From: Paraphysoderma sedebokerense
Lineage: Eukaryota; Blastocladiomycota; Physodermatomycetes; Physodermatales; Physodermataceae
Reading direction: 5' to 3'
DNA: 64,000 bases
Assembly: GCA_025602915.1 (NCBI GenBank)
Contig: JAHLJZ010000061.1
Span: 1-64,000 of the forward strand
Shown: piece by piece, positions 11,201 to 21,367 of the stretch
How the letters are laid out: every line of letters starts with the position of its first letter
Numbering within the stretch: position 1 is the stretch's first letter
The notes under the pieces: generated by a model
The model's input: only the letters and a program-made list of their open reading frames with translations
Databases searched by the model: none
What the model was told of the DNA's origin: nothing
Translations under genes and position numbers: made by a program

Positions 11201-14164
11201 GAAACTGTTAAGCGCTTTACCAGAAGCTTAGGCGATGAAAGTGCAAGCGCAAGCGAAAATGATTTGAATGAATTAGGCAAAGGAATTTCAGACGGGAGTT
11301 ATACCCATATGCGGAAATGCTGCTTAAGAATGATCTATCAATTATTTGCCCCTGTTGGAAAAGATGCCGGTATGTTTGCTTTCTTTGCGTTCTGTTTTAC
11401 ACACAACGCTCTAATTCAGATATACAGTCGGCGAAGTATTCCCATCCCCTGAAAAAGATGTAGTTTTGAATTCGTCGCAATTGTCTATCTGGAAAGAGGC
11501 GCTATTGTTGATTTTGGCAAATAATGTATCCGATCAGTCCAACGTTTTAACAACCATGGGGGATAGATTAAGACACTATGGACGATTAGATGCAGCTGCC
11601 ATTTGGTTAGTATGAGTTAATGCAATTTTAACCTAGATCTTAAAGGTTAACCATCAATTCATTCTGTCGTTAGCCATCTGCTTTCTCCGGCCACGTCTAA
11701 AATTTCCGGACTTGATCATCCGAATTGCCGACAAGTTTTATTAACGGCCGACCATATTAAAAAACCGTCTACAATTCACCACAACATCTTGGCTTTCCAG
11801 CTAACTGAAATTTGGGAATTTATATTATCATGTCAAGATGGCGGTATGATTGCAATGCCGGTCAATTCGAACGATAAATTCGCAACAATCAACGGAACCT
11901 CGAGTCCACCATTGACACCCAATGTTCAAGGCACTTTTTTGCCTCATTTTCAAGCTTATAAAATTGCTTACGCCAGCTTACTGGCTGACATGGGACTTCT
12001 GGAGCAATCCAGAAAATACTGCGAAAGTTTAGGTTATTCATTGCGATGGTTCACTGCCGCATTTAGCTTAAGCAGTCCTCCTCCACCAAACCAACATACG
12101 CCGCAGACTCCACAGTATTCAACTCCTACAACGGCTGGACCAGATACTTCGAGCATTCAAATGCAAGACTACGGTTATAGTTATATTAACCCGACTCTAA
12201 TTTTATCTCTTGAAACGTTATCTGATATGCTGGGTAACGTCAATTTTGATGCTTCTAATTCCGGCGATAAATCAAGTGCTGGTTCATGGTTTGCCAAAAC
12301 ATTGGGATTGAACAAAATCAACAAAGACTCGATTTTTGATGCAATGAATAGGACAATGGATAAGTTCGTGACAGGAGAAGATGTCCCAAGTGGTGCGAAT
12401 GGTTCTGTGAATGGAGTGGGAGTAAGCAATGCAGGTGTACCAGCCACTAGGGGAGGGCTAGGATTGAAGAAAGCGGCAACTGCGCAGTTTATGAGTGGAC
12501 TTGGAAGCATGTCGAGACCTGGGTCAGTGACAGGGACGCGAACGTTTACCCCGCCTCCAAGTAAATTGAGATCAAAAAGCCCGGACGGATTCAAGACGTC
12601 CGTGTCGTCAGCGGCAGGATCTAGTATTGTCCCTGCTTCCAATTCTCTGGTGTCACCGAATGCCAGCCAAAGCTACACGGAATCTCAGTATAGTGGATAT
12701 TCAAGTTCTACAGTCGAAGCAACCTCAACCACAAACGCCGTTGGATATGGATACTCAGGCTATGTTTCTCAAGCTGCGCCAGGGCATCAATATCAATCTC
12801 AGCAGCAAACGTCTGCTACAAGCACTGCAACTAGTACTGCACAGACGCAGTCTTATGGATATTCTCACGGGTATTATGAGCAATCTTCAAGCCAACCAGA
12901 CAATGCAGATCAAACTCAATATGGATACTCTGGATACTCTAGTGCAAACGTGCTCAATTCCAGCTCTAACTATCCTCCCCAAGGTCGAAATCAACCTTAC
13001 TCGTCTCAACCTTACAACCAACCCGGCTATACTGATTCGTATCAGTCCCAAGTGTCGCCATCTTATCAAGATCCCTCTTCGCAGCCTCAATCCCAATTAC
13101 AGCAACAGCCTATGGCCCAAACCACTCAGCAAGAACCGGCGCCATCAAAGCGAAGAGATTATTTCGATGATATGGACGATGATTTAGGATTGGGAAACAC
13201 TTCCTCTAAAAAGGAATCATCTACGCCAGCCCAAGCAAATAGTGATAACTCGACAGCGAAAGATGCGGGATTGAAGGGCGACGGTAAAAACGATGAAGGA
13301 CCCAGTAAAAGTAAGATTTCTGGTCACCAACTGCCTTTACCCTACGTGATATAATTAAACGATATTATTTTTTGTGTCACTTTATAGATGAAGTTTCGGG
13401 ATCAATTTTTGGGTTCCTCAAAAGCGCACTGCCGTTTGGCGGCGGCCGCAAATCTAGTGATGCATCCGGTAAAAAAGCTGTGAAAGCTAACTTGGGGGAA
13501 ACCAATCAATTCTACTACGACGAGAAATTGAAGAAATGGGTGAACAAAAATGTATGTGCTGTGTTTTGTCACACCAAGAAAGTTGCTTGAATTAATGACG
13601 CTTTGATTTTCGGTACAGGCACCTGCCGATGAACAGAAAGAAAGTCCACTACCTCCCCCGCCTCGTGCTACAACCCCGAGCGTTCCAACTGGTCCGAACC
13701 CGACGCCGGCTCCTAGCGCTCAACCTTCAAGAGTAGGAACTCCCGTCGGCGGACTTCCACCTAGTCGTGGCAGCACGCCTATTCCTAATAGCTTAAGCAA
13801 TTCCCAAACGTACGGGGCTGCACTAGGAGGTACTAGGCTTCGGGGACGGTCGAAATATGTTGATGTGCTGAATCCCTCTGGTGGCTCAAGTGGTCCTGGA
13901 AATGCCCCGCCCGCGGCTGCTAACTTCTTACCTGTGGCTCCGGTGACTAATTTGCTTGGAGGAGGTGTCGATACAAATGGAGCTGGGAATCAATCCAGTG
14001 GAATTGGAGGTCAAGGACAAGTTAGGGTTTTCACACCTACCATCCCTTCCGGTTTAAGTCAGAATGTGAGTTCCGGGTATACCGGATTTGATTATGGCAG
14101 TTGGTCTGCTTCTGGGAACGAAGTGGAAAATTCTAATGAAAGCGAGAATGCGAATGGACAATAG
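5280..14164 (+). CDS. sec16: Sec16, COPII ER exit-site scaffold
   Basis: Sec16 organises COPII coat assembly at ER exit sites. The model has eight exons (5280-6960, 7078-7338, 7436-7540, 7671-11369, 11428-11605, 11674-13310, 13388-13551, 13619-14164), all joins in frame, about 2,756 residues. The N-terminal 1,300 residues are Q/S/Y/P-rich and disordered. The central conserved domain starts near residue 1487 (IPILNFTATGKVVVMFPK). The alpha-helical ACE1-type region follows (FLVMGKRIEAVKFANEKG, then HALLIASCVSKDVWVE, then the GDRLRHYGRLDAAAICHLLS block across the exon 5/6 join). The conserved C-terminal motif is GSIFGFLKSALPFGGG...FYYDEKLKKWVNK near 2525-2575, with a proline-rich tail. The start is the first ATG of the long frame. 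Oddities: a zinc-ribbon-like motif at 9584-9637 and a 50-residue tandem repeat. Identification is confident; exact junctions slightly less so. Confidence 0.95.
8282..8757 (+). repeat. 50-residue tandem repeat inside sec16
   Basis: The peptide RPSSTPP recurs four times (arginine codons at 8285, 8435, 8588, 8735), spaced 150, 153 and 147 bases, always in frame. The units also share SQSF/GQSF and a T-S-hG element between motifs, so this is a divergent tandem duplication of about 150 bases within the disordered N-terminal half. Confidence 0.8.
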
Positions 14165-14761
14165 CTTAGAAACTGAAACCAATAGAAAAAAATCCGTGTT
14201 GTCAGTTGTGGAAGTTTATAGAGGCCCGTGGATTCAGAAGTTTAATTGACGCTTTTTTAATGCTCATGTTATATGTATATTATATTTACACTAATTTGTT
14301 CTTGATTGGATTTTGTTGTTTTGGATCAATACGAGTTCGGAAGAAATTTTACCGAATCTTTGAATTGTCGTCAGATTGAAACATTTTCTGTCGTTCCATA
14401 AAAGCAGGAACCAAAACTTGGTTGTCAGAAAATTCATCAATCACTATATACAATTACATTACATGACTTATTTACTGTCATATGAACAATTTGCAGCACA
14501 CAGGTCGATAAACCGTAGAACCTTAGGTCAAATTAGTTAGACGCCGTTATATAGTCTGAATAACTGTTCGTAGTATAAAAGGCCAACGATAATCTTGCGT
14601 TTTGCTGGTAGGAATAATTTAATCACTACGTGTTTATTCTATGCCAGTAAGTTGTTATTCGTTTAAGGTACTGAACTTAAAGAATCAAAAGAATTGGCAT
14701 CCAGTAGACTAACTATCAAGGAAGACATAACTTACCGGGCACAAACTTATTTTTTAACCGT
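14165..14761. other. Convergent intergenic region
   Basis: Lies between the 3' ends of sec16 (+) and the gene at 14762-15800 (-). AT-rich, presumably two 3' untranslated regions. I see no other feature. Confidence 0.6.
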
Positions 14762-15800
14762 TCAAACATCTTCAAGTATTTCTGTATCAGCGTCAGAATC
14801 CACGTTCATTGCCGTACTCAAATCCGTTCCAAATTTATTTTCTTCTAGGCCTGCCAAACATGAGCTCATATTTCTGGCATTTGCTTCTGATCCCAATTTT
14901 AATCCTCCAGCAGGGGAGGTCAAAACATCAAGACAATTCCGCAGAGCAGAGTCTTGAGCTGGAGTTGGGTCGGTCTGCAAAAGCTGTATTGTCGGCGAAG
15001 TAAAACAAGAAGCATTTCCAGGGGCGGAGCGATTTGTCGAAAAAGGCGGTGGTTGTGACGAAAGAAATATAGCGTGGTCTAACAACTCAATAATACTACT
15101 TTCCCACAATCCCATCTCGTAATCAACCAATCCAAAGACTTCAAGAATATCTGAATATTTTACAATTCGCTTTTTCAAATCTTCGAACTCTGCTTGCCTC
15201 ATTGGGCAATTTGTCGTCTTTTGTTTGAGGGGAGGGTGCTGTCGTTTTGCAAAGTCCGCACTGGACTCCGATAGTGGAGAAGTGTTGCCGGATTCAAAAC
15301 TCAATTCTACAGAAAAGGACGATGACATGGCACAAGAAATTCCGTACAGCCATACTTCATTCAATGCTTTCCAGAATAAGAGTCTATCGAGACGAGCACG
15401 AGATTTTGTATTAACAATTCCAGGAGGAGGCGATGGATCATCAGGGAAGAGCCCGAGTGTAGTAAGATTTAATACTACCGATTCAGTGATCTGTAAAATA
15501 GATTTGTAAATTCACAAATTCCAACATCGTATGAGGCAAACCCAATTATTACCTTGGTCAATAATAGAAACGATTGGTCATTGGATCCAGCATCTACATA
15601 TGAAGAAATTTCAGATGAACAGCTCAAGATAAAGGAGGACAACATAAATTCCACTAAAAGCAGTAAGTCATACCAAATAATTGCAGGACCTTTGCCAATT
15701 CCTGTTGAATTTTTCTACCGTCGATAGCGGCTGGAGTGACAGCCGGGTTTGCACCAAGAGTGTCGATAGAATCGGAAGACCGTATTCTAGCAAGTGCCAT
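14762..15800 (-). CDS. Unrecognised protein of about 298 residues
   Basis: I do not recognise this protein. Three exons join in frame: 15674-15800, 15553-15593 and 14762-15490, with GT-AG introns of about 80 and 62 bases. The start is the ATG at 15800 (MALARIRSSDSIDTLGANPA). The middle looks folded and helical, with aromatic-rich segments such as RLLFWKALNEVWLYGISCAM and SDILEVFGLVDYEMGLWESS; the tail is acidic (SDADTEILEDV). A proline/serine linker separates the two helical blocks. There is no signal peptide or membrane segment, so cytosol or nucleus is likely. The coherent exon structure argues that the gene is real. It converges on sec16 and diverges from the Mtc6-like gene. Confidence 0.7.
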
Positions 15801-16356
15801 AGGATGTGAGCTTACAGGGGATTCAATCGGTTATTGCATGCCCTACTAATACAACTATGTAATAAATGTAGCGGTGGCCAATTTTTGCTTTCTCTTGTTT
15901 CGGAGTTGTCTCCCCGACCGAATTGGAGTTTTGACGGACATGCTCTTAATGAAGTAGCATCAACGCACAACAATCATTATTCAGCGGGAACTCACCATAC
16001 TCAATCCTGCAATGAATAGAACATACAGCCAACGACGATAGAGATATAACGCTGGAATTGAGGGTGAGTGCTGATTCAGATTTCGTCCTTAGACAAAAAT
16101 CGAGAGATAGAAATCGCCTTTCGTCGGACTCTGGTTTTCACACCCGAACAGCCTCTTATCTCACGATGCAGAAGGAACGAGACTGATTCACTATATCTAA
16201 TTAATGTATCATTACCATTAGATCCTCATATTTGTTCTATTAGCACGCCCTTCGTCGGTCCTCGGTCTTCGATCACCCTTCTCCGTAAACTAAGCCGTCG
16301 TAGAGAATGCCATTTTGGCCATTAATTTATTCCAATCATATTTACCAAAGAGCATT
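15801..16356. promoter_or_regulatory. Divergent intergenic region
   Basis: Separates the starts of the unrecognised gene (-) and the Mtc6-like gene (+), so it should carry both promoters. Small open frames here lack support. I see no convincing motif. Confidence 0.4.
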
Positions 16357-18695
16357 ATGCATTTTCATTCAGCCAACTTTTCCTTGCTCAATTATGTTCA
16401 TGTTTCCGTTATCTTATTGTTATTTTCTCAACTCATGAACAGTAATCCGCTTGAAATCGATTTCACAGAGCCGTACATCAATCGTCTAACCAATTTCACA
16501 CCATGGTTTACAAACTCTCCAGCAGCTCTTACTATCAGTGCCAAAACTTTATCTAACGCCCTTCGCAATCAAAGAGATCTCAGAGGAAGTGTTCCACTCC
16601 ATCGAGTGATTTGGCCAGGAATAAGTTTATCGCAAACTGTGTTCGCAGGTGGGAATTTTACGACGGATCGAATTAATAGCATAGAAGGATTATTATTATC
16701 GGGATTTAGAAGGATTGTGATCGATTTGTATTGGGATGCTAGGCTGATTCAATGGCAGGTGTGTCCAAGTGTAATATGGAATTCCACTGGTCTAAACCAA
16801 GGATCCATATTAACCACGGTTACATTACCTTCCACCACATTCGTAAGTTCGGTTACACCATCCGTTACCACTTCAACCGCAATAAGCCGCCCAACAGAAA
16901 CAGAAGACCTGAAGCTGAATAATAACTTGGTCTGCTCTTCAACTGATGATGTTGATAAAATTCTCAAAGCAGTCAAGCGATGGATGACAGCTACATCAGT
17001 TGATGTCAATTCCGATATTGGATTCATTATATTCAATTTAAACGATTTAAAGGTTGATCCTCTTCCACCAAATGCGACAACAACAACTGTATTTCCCACC
17101 GTCACCACGAATTCCGCGAACCTCTCCACAACGATTTCAATTACTTCCACTGTCAATTTCGTACAACCGACGCCACATCCGGCTCTCAGCGAAAAAATAC
17201 GGAGGACATTTGAAAATTCTGTTTTCACACCTGAATTACTGAAAATACATAGAGCGAATCCGGCGACGTATTGGCGGGATTCGTTAGAATCGAAAACTTA
17301 TAACTTATTCACAAATGCAACGGCGCAGGCCTCTTCTTCGAATGGATGGCCCAGCACTTTCGATTTACTATCACCGTCGACTCCAGCTACCCCGAGGCGA
17401 CGGGTTCTATTTGGATTTGGGAAAATACAAACGGAAGAGTCCAACATCTTATTCACAGGATATAACTTAACACAAGATAGCGATACGATTTTCGAATCGG
17501 AATTAATGAATTTCGATTCGGAGTCTTCCTTGTCACTACAAAGTGTTTCGAGCTTTCAAACCAAACCAACATCTTCCTCGCCGTCAGTCACATCACCATT
17601 TCCTTGTCTCCAACTGGGTTCAATTACCATTAATTCTACCGGTACAGAGTCTCTTCGTGTTCCGCAAGTCCCAAACTTCCCGCCATTCTCACCCTCGAAG
17701 ACTCTTTCACCTAAATACATTTCTCTATCAGATAATCCTCCTCTTATTAACTTCACGTATGATACCATTCTCCAATCTTCTCAATGTGGTTTGAGTCCTT
17801 TCATAAAATCCCTTCCTCCATCTATGCCGTTATCTCCACCCATTTTAGAGCAAGGCGGGACGCCTGCGATGAATTTAGGGACAATTGGAAAGTTCGGCGA
17901 GTATGTAGCCGGGACTTTATGGAGTTGGGATGTCTTACAGCCCGTAAATGGTTCTGTGAGTAATTGTGCACTGATATGGATTGAAACAGGAGGTAGATGG
18001 AAAGTTGGTAATTGTTCAGAAACAAATTTTTTGGCATGTCAAAGTAAAAACGATCCGCATGACGTATGTTGCTGCCATCCAGTTTTTGCTGTTCCTCGTT
18101 TTAGTTCTGACTTTGCTTCTAATACGCCGTTTGCAATGCTGATGAACGTTTTTATGTTAACCCTTAGTGGACTTTTACCTCAGCCAGATCGTCTTGGCAC
18201 GATGCGAATACGAAAACTCAAAGTTCACGTGAAAGATCATGCTCTGAAAATTATTTCTTCTCCGTTCCAAAAACGCCATTGCAAAATTATTTTCTACTTA
18301 CCAAAATGATTGAAAAGAATATAGAGAAAGCATGGCTTAATTATGCTGATTTGTCCACTGATGGATGTTGGGTCGAGGGTGGAGGAAAGTGTCGATATGC
18401 CGACGAAGTTAGTACATTTCGTCTTCCTACGCGACACGTCCATTTATCTCAGACTGGCTTACTTACAATTAATCGACTTTTTTTTGGATGTATTCCATCG
18501 AAATGTTCACAGGATGCAACAATCCAGCAAATCATTAATGTTACTATCATTGGTGGAATATTAGTACTTATTATTGTTGCTGTCTTCCTTTATTTTAGAT
18601 GTCGTAGGTATCTCAGAGTATCGAAGGGACAAAGGAGAAGGAATGATGTGAGAGAGAGGTTGAAATATGTCGAAGTGGCTGGTTTCCCGGCCTGA
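16357..18695 (+). CDS. Mtc6-like membrane glycoprotein
   Basis: Resembles the fungal maintenance-of-telomere-capping protein 6 (Mtc6) family, type I membrane proteins whose biochemical role is poorly known. Two exons (16357-18063, 18168-18695; 104-base GTATGT-AG intron), about 744 residues. An N-terminal hydrophobic signal (SVILLLFSQLM) precedes the family block with HRVIWPGISLSQTVFAGG and LLLSGFRRIVIDLYWDARL. A serine/threonine-rich luminal stretch with many N-X-S/T sites follows. Then comes a cysteine-containing C-type-lectin-like end domain (LWSWDVLQPVNGS, SNCALIWIETGGRWKVGNCS, ACQSKNDPHDW across the splice, FSVPKTPLQNYFLLTK, DGCWVEGG), and one transmembrane helix near the C-terminus (IIGGILVLIIVAVFLYFRC) with a short basic tail. 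The join restoring DPHD|WTFTSARSSW matches the family pattern. The upstream in-frame sequence has no ATG. Confidence 0.8.
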
Positions 18696-19066
18696 AGAAG
18701 AACTATGGTATATTTGATTACCATGGCAAGGGCTTCAAAACCCGTAGACAGGATGATTTGTGCGAGATATTGACAGTTTCATCAGCCTTATGTATGGCAG
18801 ATAAAATTTAATTTAATAGTTTGTATATTTTGTACTATGATATAACAATATGATCGTTCTTTACCGTGAATCGTACATTTGGTTTAATCCTATCTCCGAA
18901 CCCAAGCTCGCTTGGGCTCTTATGCGAAGTCTGTCGCGTCGAATAAATCTGTTGAACCATTGCTGCTCAGTTAAACTTCATTACACAAGCGCTGCATAGC
19001 ATCGACCAATTTAATTTTAAATATTGAAATACTGAAACCAAAAACACAAATATTCGGACCGCAAAA
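18696..19066. other. Short intergenic region
   Basis: Between the Mtc6-like gene and the PX-PB1 gene on the same strand. AT-rich, presumably 3' UTR and promoter. I checked all three forward frames for an SH3-coding exon (ALYDF-like start, WW, PSNYV-like end) and found none. Confidence 0.6.
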
Positions 19067-20776
19067 ATGAAATTCCGGACGAAAAGGCGGAGCTCCGCCC
19101 AGAATGGACCAAGCAAGCAAGATATTAAACGACAAGAATATGCTGCAAAATTGCAAAAGATGGCAGAGTCGGCTGAGCATGATGTCACTGCAGCTTCGGT
19201 TGGTTCTTCTTCAGTCATTCTTTCATTAGTTTATAAGGGTTTATTGCTGGCATTCGTGCTTATCCAACCTACGTCAACTTGTATGATAATTAAAGCTTTA
19301 TGGTTCATTAATATTGCATTATTTCGGTTCTGCCTTGCAGGTAACAAATTACATTAAACGAAATGACAAAAAGAAATATCGGTTTGTGTTACAGGTAACG
19401 AGACAAAGTGGAGTAAATGTTATTTATAGGACTTATGAGGATTTTTATGATTTTCATATTACGTATGGTCACTCTCGTCACTATATAATCGACGTCCGCT
19501 GCTTTTATAACATTCTTTTTTTTCAATTAATTCAGGTTGCTGGATGCCTTCCCTGATGCATGTAAGTAGACATTTTGCCGATGATGAACTTCACGTTGAT
19601 TGACACGAATGTGAACCTCGAAATTTATAGCTGGACGCACCGGCGAAAGAGTGATTCCTTTCCTTCCTGGTCCTAGATTTTTTGTGACAGAGACAGTAAC
19701 TAAGATAAGGGCAAACGAAATACAGTCATATTTGCGGGTAATATGCAAAAAGAATTTTCGGCCAGAAAATGTAATTACGGTTAACTGACATGCTATTAAT
19801 CGCATAGGATTTGTTCACATTGCCCGACTATTTACTCAAGACACGAGTTGTCGCTGAATTCTTTTTGCCAACAGCAGAAGATGACAAATTCAATAATCAA
19901 GTTTTAGCGAAACCGAGGAAGACGAGTAAATCGGAAGGAGACACTCCCGCTGCCCCAGTTAATTCTAAGCAGGTCATTGCGCCGTGGAATCGAGTAGACG
20001 TCAAGCAGATAGAGGTTCAGAAAGCTGGGGTGCCAGCTGGCAATGAATTGCCAAATGTCGCGATAAAGACAGCGAAAATTCCCGCAGAGGCTCCTCAACG
20101 TGAGGTTCCCCAAAGGACTACCTCGAATGCAAATGTGAGATCGAGAATGAGAACCGAAGGAGACGTTCCGAGTGCCACCGCTAGTCCTAACAAGATGGGG
20201 GACCAAATTCGTACTTCACTTGAGAATCTGAAGTCACGAAATGGAGGGCAAAATAGTGCCACTCCTAATCCAAAATTTGGTGGTCCACGGCCCGACCAAG
20301 ATCGCCAACGAAGTCAAACTGAAAGTGATGTTCCAGTTTACGGAAAAGTTGGTGCTGGTTCAAATGCACCTCCTCGACCGGGATTTTCCAGCAGTAAACT
20401 TTCACCAAATTCAAGTGCCAATGTACCGGCAGTGCCATCGCGTTCAAGAAAACCGTCCACGAGTTCTTCCACCGCACCAAGCGTTTCAAGGAGCTCTACT
20501 CAACAAAACTTATCTCAGAATAATTTTAAGCTAAAAATTACTTATAAAACTGATATTTTGATTGTCTTGTTACCGCGAGATAATCCCACAATGGAAGGAT
20601 TGAAATCTAAGTTAGAAGCCAAAGTGCCTGACTTGAAGAGTATTTTAATCAAAAAGACTGGCTGGAAGTTAACCTTCACGGATGATGGTGACGAAGTTAA
20701 ACTAGTGCATGATGAAGATTTAGCTATGCTCTTGTCAATGGAACAGATTCCCAAGGTTACACTCACAGTCAATTAG
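19067..20776 (+). CDS. Bem1-type PX-PB1 polarity scaffold lacking SH3 domains
   Basis: Bem1/Scd2 proteins link Cdc42, its exchange factor and effectors at sites of polarity. Five exons (19067-19198, 19341-19462, 19536-19561, 19631-19737, 19808-20776) give about 451 residues. After a basic 44-residue N-terminus comes a Bem1-type PX domain (about residues 44-155): VIYRTYEDFYDFHIT, LLDAFPDASGRTGERVIPFL, PGPRFFVTETVTKIR, DYLLKTRVVAEFFLPTAEDD. A disordered S/P/R-rich linker follows, then a C-terminal PB1 domain (about 370-451: KLKITYKTDILIVLL, KKTGWKLTFTDDGDEVKLVHDEDL). Canonical Bem1 has two SH3 domains before PX. Here there is no room for them: the upstream gene ends 371 bases before the start. 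The first splice (AAS|VTNY, donor GTTGGT) is the least certain. Confidence 0.85.
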
Positions 20777-21367
20777 TTTTTTGCAGACTGGAGATTGAAT
20801 GCAGTGCGTGATCGATCAGGCGTGGATGAACAGATTAAAATTTGACGGTTCAGTATAAATAAACCATCCAAAATTGAGTTAACCATTATCTAAACTGTCA
20901 TGAATGTACAGGTGGCATACTTGTGAAACCGTACATCCATCGACCATACTTATGCATCCTTGTCGCTCGCTCCTCCCTCCTCTGAGCATCATTTTCCATG
21001 TTGTCCCCGCACATCTCCGCACATCATCAGTCCGACTCTGGGCGAGATCCCATTTTAATATATTGGACGCGTCCCGAGTCAATGCGCGAACCCGTTCTCA
21101 TATTCGTACGGGCATTCCTCCCTCATTCCCTCCACAATCCGTCCGCATCCTTCCTCCCAGAATCCTCATCATCCGTAAAAACTCCCCGTCCCCGGCGTCC
21201 GTTTAGCTGCAAGGAGAACTCTCTCTGTCCTCCGCTCTCTCAAAAACGCAGGTCGTTTCTGCTTCCAGCCAAACTGCTCGCATACGCTGCAACCTTGTGA
21301 ATTCTCGCGGCTCGCCTGCTGCTTCATCACCCACAATTACCTCTGATTTCGTCAATATACGTCAATT
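20777..21367. promoter_or_regulatory. Promoter/leader of the GATA-PHD gene
   Basis: Between two plus-strand genes. The downstream half (about 20950-21300) is pyrimidine-rich (CTCGCTCCTCCCTCCTCTG and similar), typical of a fungal promoter and leader. Several ATGs precede the chosen start, so short upstream frames may exist. Confidence 0.4.

Noticed and set aside
18696-19066. Hidden SH3 exons for the Bem1-like protein
   Set aside because: No frame shows ALYDF-like, WW or PSNYV-like segments, and the stretch is too short for two SH3 domains.
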